From: Callorhinus ursinus
Lineage: Eukaryota > Chordata > Mammalia > Carnivora > Otariidae
Assembly (NCBI RefSeq): GCF_003265705.1
Contig: NW_020312904.1
Location: forward strand, 2,979,936 to 3,043,935
Direction of reading: 5' to 3'
DNA: 64,000 bases
Shown here: piece after piece, positions 56,201 through 64,000 of the stretch
How the letters are laid out: each line of letters starts with the position of its first letter
Position numbering within the stretch: the first letter of the stretch is position 1
Made by a program: the position numbers and the translations under genes
The notes under the pieces: generated by a model
Seen by the model: the letters and a program-made list of their open reading frames with translations, nothing else
Told to the model about the DNA's origin: nothing
Database searches by the model: none

Positions 56201-59200
56201 CTCCGACCATTCAGAAATGTAAAAACATTTAAACACGTGAAGTCAGACGGGGCTGCAGTCTGCTTAGCCCCAGGTCTAGGCCAGGCGTGCCGCCTGAGCA
56301 GACAGGCTCCAGGCACCCCGGACCCCCTCGGCCGCCCACCCTGGCTGCAGGGCGGGGAGCATCGCACAGAGCACCCGTCCTCTCCCTCGGCCCATGCAGA
56401 GCTCTCCGCACCAGTGACCACCGCTACAGAAAGGACCTCAGCCTGGGCACCCGGAGAGCTGGGGTCTTCCACCCTCCATTCCTCTGACACTTCCCACGTG
56501 TGCAGGAGACTCATCAATCACGGGGCACAGCGGGGGCCTTGGGGGTCTCTCGTGCTGCTCCTGGCATGGATCCTGGGTCTGGGGCATGGAGCCCATGACC
56601 CAAGGGCACAGCTGCCAATCCCTCACCTGCACCAGCCGGCCTGCTGGTCCCGCACCGGGGTCCCCAGGAAGGGGCCACCTCCCCCTGTGGAAGGCAGGAC
56701 CTGCCTGCGGTCCAAGCTGGGCCTCCATGTGGCAGGTGCCCCTTGAAGAGGCTTCCCCTCCTGGGTCTGTTTCCTCACCTGTGTATGAGACGGGCTTAAG
56801 CCTAAGGCCCTTCCTGTGTAGCTATGAGCTCCCGGCACAGGCAGGGGGTGCTCGCGAGGGGTTAGCCTGTGGGAACGAGCCCTCGGTCGGGAGACGGGAA
56901 GGCCAGGCCCACCACAGGTCGGGGCCCCTAGAGAGCTGGACAGAAAATCCAATTTTGCTGCCAGGACAGCTCTAGGAAGGGCAGACGGGGGAGTAAGACA
57001 AAGAGCAGGCGCAGGGCGACAAGGAAAGGTGCAGAGAAAGGGGCTGTGCGTCCTGACCCGGGGGGCGACCCCCACTGCCCGCTCGTCCCTTGTCAGGACC
57101 GCCAGTCTCTGGACACGGGCCACCAGGTCAGTAGCCACCAAGCCAATGTGACGAGGGACACTACGTCTCTGTCGGGAAGGTCTGCAACGGGGGCCGTGCA
57201 GTCTTCTTACGGGAAAATAAAACCACGTGTCGTTGAACGACTGTGTTCGCTGTGACAGCTCGCCGACTCACAGCTGCAGACGCCTGTGCCAGCCCGACGG
57301 GCGCTGGACCAGCACGCACCCCACCGCCCGGCCCGGCTGCCCGCGGGGCCTACCTGCTCCGTTGTTGGCCTGGGCCTGCCCCTTCAGAGGCTGCTGGGCT
57401 GTCTGCTCCTCAGATCTTAAAGACAGGGAAGAAGAAGCAAGAATCCCGTTAGTTCCAAACACACTGTGAGTGCAGGCTGTGGAAGGTGCTAGCATTCACA
57501 GGGAGCCTGCCGCCCACGAGTGTTTGCTTCAGCTCACGGGGCCCCCTCTGGGGGCTCAGTGCTCCGACACTGCTCACGGGGCAGGCCAGGCAGCTCAGAG
57601 CTGCATTCACGGTGGGCACGCTCTCTTCTGATTTTTTGTAATAACCAAATAAAAAAACGTCTCATAAATGCACCACTCTTTCCTCTCCTATGAACACATC
57701 TGCTTCTTCATTGTTAAGTTCAGAACAGTCCTTATACTAACTAACCAGCCTGTTGATAAAAAGATGCTCATCAGTGGACACGTTCAGCAAGCAGCACTCA
57801 AGACCACAGGCTGGGTGACGCCCTGTGCTGGACAGCTGTGCCCAGGTCCCAGCTCGGCCCGTGCCAGCCACCTGCCTGGCTTCCTGCCCCTATGGCCCAG
57901 CCACCACAGACCACAGCACTCACCGGTCTCAGAGCGCTCTCCTGGAGTTTCTGTCCACCTGCCAGGCCCCAACTATTGAACCGGCTTTCAGCTACAGAGC
58001 CTGATACAGCTGGCCCAGCCCCCGGCCCCTGGGTGGAGCTTTGGCCAGGCCACATCTCATGCCACAGCCGACCCACCCGCCTTGTTCTGCGCTGGCCCGG
58101 GCCACGGACGCACCACACTGTTCCTGGGGCTCCCAGTCCAGCAGGGACCCCAGGATGCGGGAAAAGCGGTGCCGCAGGTAAACCTCAGCAGGGTCTTGCA
58201 GGGCCACAGAAGACTCTTCCAGGACACAGATGGCAGGGCTGGGAGACCCCTGGCCCGAGCGCACCCTCAAGTGCAGTGAGGGAGGGGGCGAGGTTTCTGC
58301 TCTACTCACACAGCGGGATTTCATGCCACCCTTCTGCGAGCCAACCTGATTTGCAGGCCTGAAACCCGTGACTGTCACCTAGAGCACGGAAGCCAAGCTG
58401 GGGACAAGCAGGGTGGGCGAGCCTGCAGCCTCACTAAGCAATGGACGGGGAAGACAACACAGACGTGGAGTCCTGGAAAAGGGCGCCACAGGCCAGGGGG
58501 AGGGGGCCAGGACTCCACGCCCGCCCCTCCCTGTGGCCAGGCTGCCCAAGCAACTGTCCACGCCCAGAGCGACCACCAGCAAGTGGGGGTTTACTGGGAA
58601 CAGGACAGGGGCCCAGGGCACACAGGAGATGCCAGGACCCAGCTGAGTGCCTCCCATTCCCAGGCAGGAGTCACGGCCTCCGGACCAGGATGTCTGTGCC
58701 CAGCTTGGAGGTTCTGGAAGACACAGCCCACCTGAGAAGCACTAACAAACTGGCCCCACAACCCAAGCCTGGGGCTTGGGCACCAAGAGGATTTGCATGC
58801 CTGAGGGACACAAGTGGGGGCTTCCTGGGGTCCTGTGCTTGTTACTGTTTGGTGTGCACGGTCACTGGCTGTGTTTTTTCTAACACAATTCCTACTAGAG
58901 ACACACAAGTATTTAGACCTTCTTGGGCTGCAAGCTGCCTTCGGGGAAGGAAGTCTGCAGGAACTGTACCCCCTTCCCATCATCCCAAATACGGAATGTG
59001 TAAGTGCCTGTTCCATGCGCTGAACAGAGGAGACAGACAGACAGCAGGGCAGACGGTGCGCCAGGACATTCCAGCCCACGACACTCGGGGCGTGCAGTCC
59101 CAACCGCAGCTCCCGAGGAGGCAGGAAGTGAGCAGGGTGACCTCACTGAATCAGAAAAAAGGGGCCTTGTATTTCCAACAACTGGATTCTCTGAAATGTT

Positions 59201-61429
59201 TCTCAACAACCTACGCTAATGTTCAACGATCAACCAAACAAGCCTGGAGTGGAATGTGCCTGAATTGCTTTTTAAAAGTCGGATTTTCTGGCCTACAGTC
59301 ACCCGAGGCCAGAGGGCACCGAAGCCTGCAAGGAGCATGATGCCAGGGCCGGGCGCCGGGGTCACTCTGCCCCCGACCCCTCTCCCCGGGCTGGGGGCAC
59401 TAGATTGTCACTAGGGTCCCTTTCGTCCCACACCGTGGCCTCCAGTGAGGTTCAGTGCAGTGTGCCAGCCGAGCCCAGGAGCGGGACGGGCAGAGGGGCG
59501 GGTGGCAGGCACGGCCCGACCACAGATGGTTAAGTCAGAAGGGCGGTGTTTCCATGCTGCTTTTGGACCCCTAACGAGAAAAGGCCTTTGCCTACTAACA
59601 GATAAGCTCCAATCAAGATGATTTTCCGGGAATTTTCTTTAAAACCAAAACAAAGGTTTACATAAACTCTAATTACCACGTTTCAATTCTGCAGCTCACC
59701 TGCAGCTTGGGGGGGGGGGGTGCATATGTGTGTGTGTGTGTGCATGTGAAAGGGGTCCCCCTCCATATGCTCACCTGCCGGGGACAGCCCACGGCCACCC
59801 CAGACAGACATCAAGGTGACGAAGGAAGAGGTCATCACTTGCATGGAACCTGCTTCTCCCTGTACTTTCCCCTTCAGGTCTCCATTTCGAGAAGGTTCCT
59901 AAACCCCACCCCACGTACAGCAGGGAGCAGCCCCACAGTGTGCCCCCGGACCTTCAGCTTCCTCAGACCTGGCCTGTTCCTTTACCGTGACCACCCAGCT
60001 GGTCCCTCTGCATCCTCAGAACTGGAAGGGGCTTTGGAGTGAGGAGGCTGGGCTGGGCAGGAGAGCGAGAAGCAGAAGGCGTGGGCCCTGCACAGAGAGA
60101 GGTCAGCTCAGGGCGAGCACCTCTCAACACCAGAGGGGATGTGCCACCTCCGGCCAAGGGCTCTGGGCAAAGCTGGACAGAATCACACATCGGCACCGGA
60201 CAGAGCGACTTCTGTGGGGGACACAGTGCTGAGACATGCCACGGAAGGCTGGCCGTGGCTGGCGGGTGGAGAAGGCACCCACAGCCGGCCACACACCTGG
60301 GACAGCGCCAGTCCCTGGATCTCTCAGCGTCCGTGGGTCAGGTCCCCGGCTGCACCCCTTTGCATAATGAAAACATCCACAGATTTCCACGTGTGAAGGA
60401 TCATCAGGTAATGTGCGGGTTGAAGCCCATGTGCTGGGGTCTGGAAAGGGCTGCCGGCCTCGTAGCCGGGGTGGAATGTCGAAGTAGGGTGCGTCCCTCC
60501 CCTACCAAGTTCAAGGCCCCTACATGGAGTCCCAGAGAACCCCACAACAGCCCTGAGGGGACAGGCTGCCCAAAAGCACACAGGAGTCGTCAAAAATGCC
60601 TCCAGAGCACGAAATAAAAGAGCCCTCCTCCAAAGAGAACCAGATGTCACCAGCTCCCGGGGCTGACAACCACGGGTAAGACCTGACAGGAAGCCAGCAT
60701 CTGGCCGTGAAACAAGGAGGCACTTCCTTTCCACCAACTGAACCCCATGCATCGAGGCGCCAGAGTGTGGGTGTCCTCAGAGCCAGAGCCGGAGACCACA
60801 CTGGAAAGTAACAGTGCCCTCGTCCACCGCACAGAGAAACCAGCTCTGGCTGGGCTGTCCCAGCAGTGGCCTCGTCTGCCGGGCCACCAGCCTGCAGGCT
60901 GTGTGGACGGACAGGGAGCCCCCTGGGGGTTCTACCAGGGCAGGGAGAGCACGGCTCTCAGAACCTACTAATACCCTGCGGGAAGGACCCGCTCCTCACC
61001 GGCAGCCCCGTGAGGCAGCGGCCCAGCTCGTGCGGGCAGAGGCGTGGGGTGCAAGAGGAGACCACACACGGGGACAGCTCCACCCCACAGCAGGGCCCAC
61101 GTCATGCCCTCCAGAAGCTGGGGCGGCACCTGCCACTCCCCAGGAAGGAGGGGCCCTGCGGGGAGGAGGGTGACCATTTGTGGTGGGCGACCCCAGGGGC
61201 AACTGCATGTGGCGGGATGGCACAAGAGGGGGTGCCTGCATCCTGTGGGGGGCTGGCAGGCAAGGAAGTGCCTGAGCGGGCAGTGGGGGCCTCGGGCCCC
61301 CCCCTCACCTGGCCTTCAGCACTTCCTGGACCTTCTGCTCCAGCTCTATCCGCCGCTGCCGCTCCCGGTCCAGCTCCTGTCGAAGCATCTCTGAGTTGGT
61401 TTCTTCTCTCAGCTTCCGGAGCTCCTCCT
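44117..61429 (-). CDS. GRAMD4: GRAMD4, sixteen 3' coding exons (5'-partial)
   Basis: GRAM domain-containing 4 (death-inducing protein), a membrane protein linked to apoptosis at mitochondria/ER and to TLR9 traffic in the literature. In transcript order: 61429-61309, 57415-57354, 55465-55333, 54771-54746, 54144-54053, 52696-52605, 51480-51432, 50747-50676, 50231-50188, 50111-50002, 48484-48330, 46764-46620, 45999-45906, 45575-45491, 44651-44583, 44221-44117. All introns are GT-AG and all phases join, giving residues 95 (partial) to 578, the human length from memory. Domains: coiled coil (about 96-150), hydrophobic segments (about 240-268 and 335-380) and a GRAM domain (about 445-525). The first 94 residues lie beyond the window. 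No premature stop seen. Confidence 0.96.
44583..44651 (-). CDS. GRAMD4: GRAMD4 exon (residues 522-544)
   Basis: 69 nt, phase 0 both sides. Encodes YKVLSVLPGSGMGIAVSTPS TQK, just after or at the end of the GRAM domain. Donor gtaagt, acceptor ttag. Confidence 0.93.
45491..45575 (-). CDS. GRAMD4: GRAMD4 exon (residues 493-521, GRAM)
   Basis: 85 nt. Encodes YLCFESSKSGSSKRNKVIKL and VDITDIQK, the lipid/protein-binding GRAM core (PH-like fold). Confidence 0.95.
45906..45999 (-). CDS. GRAMD4: GRAMD4 exon (residues 462-493, GRAM)
   Basis: 94 nt. Encodes CENGWRCCLINRDRKMPTDY then IRNGVLYVTE, the first strands of the GRAM domain. Confidence 0.95.
46620..46764 (-). CDS. GRAMD4: GRAMD4 exon (residues 414-462)
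   Basis: 145 nt. Encodes LQTASSRSYVSSAPASLNKD, a Ser-rich linker, then GNFHEIFNLTENERPLP entering the GRAM domain. Confidence 0.95.
46765..48329 (-). other. GRAMD4 intron; L2-like fragment
   Basis: Mostly unique, GC-rich. 47705-47900 reads like an L2 3' end (aatgtcacctccttcaggaa). No other gene seen. Confidence 0.45.
48330..48484 (-). CDS. GRAMD4: GRAMD4 exon (residues 362-413)
   Basis: 155 nt. Encodes LYAGIKFFLIDFIFKRCPRL, the end of the second hydrophobic region, then AKYDTPYIIWRSLPTDPQLK. Confidence 0.96.
48485..50001 (-). other. GRAMD4 intron; nothing recognised
   Basis: GC-rich non-coding sequence without a recognisable repeat or exon. Confidence 0.5.
50002..50111 (-). CDS. GRAMD4: GRAMD4 exon (residues 325-362)
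   Basis: 110 nt. Encodes LFMWVQPEITQKLYVALWAA and FLASCFFPYRLVGLAV, a hydrophobic, likely membrane-embedded segment. Confidence 0.96.
50188..50231 (-). CDS. GRAMD4: GRAMD4 short exon (residues 311-325)
   Basis: 44 nt encoding NLFGKMADILEKIK plus a split Asn. Separated from the next exon by only 76 nt. Confidence 0.94.
50676..50747 (-). CDS. GRAMD4: GRAMD4 exon (residues 287-310)
   Basis: 72 nt, phase 0. Encodes EPPKEDLTVSEKFQLVLDVA QKAQ. Confidence 0.95.
50748..51431 (-). other. GRAMD4 intron; possible L2/MIR tail
   Basis: 51031-51110 (ttcattcaacaagaacctcc) may be an antisense L2/MIR 3' end. Otherwise unremarkable. Confidence 0.4.
51432..51480 (-). CDS. GRAMD4: GRAMD4 short exon (residues 270-286)
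   Basis: 49 nt encoding GWRIQWSIVPEVSEPV. Acceptor ttgcag, donor gtaagt. Confidence 0.93.
51912..52105 (+). mobile_element. Can-SINE in GRAMD4 intron
   Basis: Sense copy: 'aggggcgcctaggtggctca', 'gtgtcgggctccctgctcag' and tail 'aataaataaaatctt(A)n'. Flanking 'cggactgc' at about 51900 and 52108. The only Can-SINE I see inside GRAMD4 in this window. Confidence 0.95.
52605..52696 (-). CDS. GRAMD4: GRAMD4 exon (residues 240-270, first hydrophobic segment)
   Basis: 92 nt. Encodes VYMNAVWHGWAIPMFLFLAI and LRLSLNYLIA. Confidence 0.95.
52769..52782. repeat. Poly-C run, about 14 nt
   Basis: C run about 75 nt upstream of a GRAMD4 exon on the gene strand (poly-G there). Confidence 0.85.
53301..53400. 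repeat. Five 20-bp tandem units with GC boxes
   Basis: Units at 53301, 53321, 53341, 53361 and 53381 share 'ggtgagggcggggcctcc'. Units 2-5 have the GGGCGGGG or GGCGGGGC Sp1/KLF core. In a GRAMD4 intron. Confidence 0.95.
53930..54010 (-). repeat. MIR-like fragment
   Basis: 'gcagcaacccctcgattggg' and 'cccactttccagacagaagc' resemble antisense MIR (caacaaccctatgaggtagg...attttacagatgag). Diverged. Confidence 0.35.
54053..54144 (-). CDS. GRAMD4: GRAMD4 exon (residues 209-239)
   Basis: 92 nt. Encodes RGAKPVTSFVKNLSALSDWY then SVYTSAIAFT. Confidence 0.95.
54746..54771 (-). CDS. GRAMD4: GRAMD4 26-nt microexon (residues 200-209)
   Basis: Encodes LTENMRRL plus two split codons; bounded by cttag and gtgagt. 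Required to keep the frame between the flanking exons and present in the human protein sequence from memory. Confidence 0.92.
55333..55465 (-). CDS. GRAMD4: GRAMD4 exon (residues 156-200)
   Basis: 133 nt. Encodes QKWFYEKFGEYVEDFRFQPE and STVETEEPLSAR. The upstream RRSQGLCPRV differs from human RRSQGLSSRL. Confidence 0.95.
55466..57353 (-). other. GRAMD4 intron
   Basis: GC-rich. 56190-56250 (cattcagaaatgtaaaaaca) may be a hAT remnant and 56760-56790 a MIR fragment. No gene. Confidence 0.4.
57354..57415 (-). CDS. GRAMD4: GRAMD4 exon (residues 135-156)
   Basis: 62 nt encoding SEEQTAQQPLKGQAQANNGA, a Gln/Ala-rich linker after the coiled coil. Confidence 0.93.
59520..59700. other. AT-rich single-copy block, candidate conserved element
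   Basis: About 180 nt of low-GC, non-repetitive sequence inside GC-rich intron; includes 'acagataagc' (GATA-type) and 'tctaattacc' (homeodomain-type). No repeat family recognised. Function is inference. Confidence 0.3.
59709..59742. repeat. Poly-G then (TG)n
   Basis: Twelve G, then TGCATATG and a short pure TG run. Confidence 0.85.
61309..61429 (-). CDS. GRAMD4: GRAMD4 coiled-coil exon (residues 95-135)
   Basis: 121 nt. Encodes EELRKLREETNSEMLRQELD then RERQRRIELEQKVQEVLKA, a strong heptad coiled coil. First GRAMD4 exon visible; earlier ones lie beyond 64000. Confidence 0.96.
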
Positions 61430-62119
61430 CTGTAGGGGACAGAACCGCCAGGTGACCTGCGCTCCGATCCGCTCTGCCCCTCCAGCGGCAGAGGTGCCGA
61501 GGGCAGGCTTGGTGTTCAGAGCACTTGGACAGAGGGCCCTGTCTGCACCTGCTGGGCCGTAGCAGCTCTCTTGCTCCTCTCGGGGGGACACCTGCAGGGA
61601 GACTATTAATCGGGGCTCCTCTTACACGGTGGGGGTGAGGGCTGGGGCGAAGCAACAGTGAGGAGTCCTGTCCTAAACAAAACGGGTGCAGGTCACGTGC
61701 ATGAAAGGCATCTCACCACATCACCGCCACCACCAGGATGCCCCAGAGAAAGGGATCCTGGTGGCACCTGGTCACCCAATGGACATCGCCGGGACACACA
61801 TCCGCACCAGGTGTGGTCCACAGGCCTCAGTCACAGAGCCGAGCCCCTGCCAGGGGCAGACGGACAGCTCCCACCACCCGGGTGCTGATGACCCAGGAGC
61901 ACAGTGGGAGGGCAGGCAGGGGGCTCCTGCAGTCCGAGTGGGGACCTGGATGGGACAAATATCAAGACGACAGATCCCTGGGGGGAAGCAGGTGGCAGGC
62001 TCAGCAACAGCCTTGCAGAGGCCCTGAGACAGGAGGGCCCTGGGAGCTGAGGGGAGGAGTCACAGATGAGAGGGGGTGGGGGGCGGGACGTGCAGAGCCA
62101 GAAGGACCTGACGTTTACT
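61430..62119 (-). other. GRAMD4 intron, left part of the right-most one
   Basis: No repeat or exon recognised. Confidence 0.45.
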
Positions 62120-62635
62120 CCAGGAGAGGTGGAAACCAAGGGACACACAGTTGTAGTTTTTAACTGTAATATGTGATACTGATGGTCCCCAAAGAGGTCC
62201 CAACCTAATTCCGGGGACCTGGGACTGTGTCCCCTGCATGGACAAAGCGACCCTGCAGACGCGATCAAGCAAAGGACCTTGAGATGGGGGGCTATCCTGG
62301 TTATATCCAGGCCCAGCGTAATCACCATTATGTAGACTCCTCAGACGAGGCCGGAGGGTCAGAGGTCAGGGAGAGGAGAGACTTGTAGGTGCCAGGCTGC
62401 TGGCCTCGAGGGTAGCAGAAGGGGCCAGCAGCCCAGGATCGTGGGAGGCTTCTCGAAGCCAGACAAGTCAAGGAGACAGATTCTCCCCGAGATCCTCCAG
62501 GGGGGACAAAGCCCTGCCAACATGTGACCCTCAATATGCTGGACTTCTGGCCTCCGGAATTGTAAGAAAATAAACACACTATTTTAAGGCCCTCAGTTTC
62601 TGGTGCAACAGCAAGAAAGAACTCCCACAGAGTGG
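62120..62635 (+). mobile_element. MLT1/MaLR-like LTR remnant
   Basis: 'caaaggaccttgagatgggg', 'atgctggacttctggcctcc' and 'aataaacacactattttaag' follow the order of an old mammalian MaLR LTR. Non-coding and strongly diverged. Subfamily uncertain. Confidence 0.5.
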
Positions 62636-62835
62636 AGCCCACACGGGGGCTCAGATCTAAGTGGATGCCTCACTGCATCTGCACACACTGGACACCCAGA
62701 TCCAGAGACAGCACACTGCAGGCCACGCAGAGGCCCCTACGCCTTCCATCTGTCTCCATCCTCCGTCCATCCCGGGGGTGACCACCAGTTAGCATCTACG
62801 CGCAAGTGAGGGCTCCCGTTTCTGAGACCGTATAT

Positions 62836-63175
62836 AGTGAAGGTGGGTATATCTTAGTTTGTGCGGCCAGCACAAAATACCACGGACTGGGGGGACCCGA
62901 ACAGCAGACCCTGATTCCTCCCAGTTCCGGAGGCTGCAAGTCCGGGGTCAGGGGGCTGGCCAAGCCTGGTGCGCGCCGCTTTGTGACGGCCTCACGTGGC
63001 AGAGAGAAAGGGCTCGGGTGTCCCCTCCTCTTCTCCTGAGGGCACTCACCCCATCCTGGGGGCCCCACCCTCACGACCTTGTCTAACCTTGATCACCTCC
63101 CGGGGTCCCCACCTCCTAACCCCCCATATGCTTTTGAGGGCACACAGACATCCGGTCCACAGCAGGGCCTGAGCT
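62836..63175 (-). mobile_element. Second LTR-like remnant, inverted relative to the first
   Basis: 'gccagcacaaaataccacgg', 'cagttccggaggctgcaagt' and 'catatgcttttgagggcaca' match the common antisense text of MaLR-type or related repeats. Subfamily uncertain. Confidence 0.45.
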
Positions 63176-64000
63176 CAGGGGGCCGGCCCCAGCCAGGCTC
63201 TTTGCTGGGACACAGTGCTGACAGTCAAACTGCCTGCCCCACTTCAGCCTTTCTTGGGTGTCCCCACACTGCCCAGCCAGCCTTCCTGCTCACCCTGCAG
63301 CCCATCCACACAGCAAAGCCCACACACACACTATTCCACGCAGCTCTTACATGACCCAAGGGCCGCTCCGAGGCTCCGACCAAGCAGCTGTGCTGGGGGA
63401 CGCGGTAGCCACAAGCAGGCCCTGCCTTCCGCACCGTTCCTAAGGCGCGAACCCTGGTCAGTGGGCACCGCCCAGGGGCACAGGACCCTGGCTGTCCTTG
63501 CAGGCAGATCCTTTGCCCCCGCCACTTGGTCACCCCACATTCAGGGAATGACAGCTGGCTGCGGGCAACTTTTTCAATTCTCAAGGACTATGCTGAGTCC
63601 TCTGCAAACCCAATTACCGAACGTTTATATCAAGATAAAATACAATGGAGTCCATCTGGAAATCCTAGGCCATCTCCTCCGGGCCTAAGGCTCCTGTAGA
63701 TGGGAACCCAAGTCACATTGGGAATGGCTCTGTCTTGTTTCTAAATCGGGCACGCAGTGGACCCGCTCTCGTCACAGCCCGACAACGACACGGGGCTCAC
63801 CCCCTCTCTGCTCTGCCCCCCATCCCACACCTTCTGGATGTCAGCCCTGACTTCTGGAGGTTCTCTATCATCTCCTGGAGGGGTCACCACCCACGGGGAA
63901 CAGATGGACCATGAAAAGCGTAAGGGGCAGAGAGCCGGCTGCCTCACTGGGCTGGGCTAGGCTCCCCATGTCCAAATAGGACACAGGTACCTGGTGAGAC
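63176..64000 (-). other. GRAMD4 intron, right end of window
   Basis: No exon seen; the human-equivalent segment preceding residue 95 (LEIALLEKHFL) was looked for and is not present. Confidence 0.5.

Larger units (their letters stand above)
57416..61308 (-). other. GRAMD4 intron, 3.9 kb
   Basis: Non-coding. Holds the AT-rich block at 59520-59700 and a poly-G/(TG)n repeat at 59709-59742. No exon or gene recognised. Confidence 0.5.

Overview
The window is vertebrate nuclear DNA from a carnivoran mammal. It has short exons with GT-AG introns, two genes whose translated exons match known mammalian proteins end to end, and many tRNA-derived Can-SINEs. The young SINE copies (some with 15-16 bp target-site duplications) are the type shared by bears, seals and weasels. 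I saw none of the subtype that dominates dog genomes, so an arctoid caniform is my best guess (inference). The order CERK-GRAMD4, tail to tail, is the one known from human 22q13.31.

Layout. 1-17176 is the 3' part of CERK intron 1; the first exon lies left of the window. CERK exons 2-13 run on the + strand from 17177 to the stop at 35937-35939. They encode human-equivalent residues 48-537 with no net length change, and are followed by a 3'UTR of about 2.25 kb with a poly(A) signal at 38177. 38196-41750 is intergenic and packed with Can-SINEs and one LTR-like unit. GRAMD4 is on the - strand: a likely poly(A) signal at 41773-41778, 3'UTR to 44116, the stop at 44117-44119, and sixteen coding exons up to 61429. 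These encode human-equivalent residues 95-578; the 5' exons lie right of the window.

The left part (to about 24.5 kb) is relatively AT-rich, with long, mostly antisense L1 remnants. The right part is GC-rich with few L1s, short introns and GC-rich minisatellites.

Functionally the two genes are separate. CERK makes ceramide-1-phosphate on Golgi and post-Golgi membranes. GRAMD4 is a membrane protein with a coiled coil and a C-terminal GRAM domain, linked to apoptosis and endosomal/ER-mitochondrial biology. I found no CRISPR array, operon, prophage or other unknown multi-gene system. The most interesting unexplained signals are non-coding: a triple CACGTG tandem repeat in CERK intron 9, an uninterrupted 218-nt polypyrimidine tract, a CpG-bearing alternating repeat with a 40-bp period, a 5 x 20 bp GC-box minisatellite, and two AT-rich single-copy blocks that look like conserved non-coding elements. 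Residue numbers and human comparisons are from memory of the human proteins, not from an alignment.
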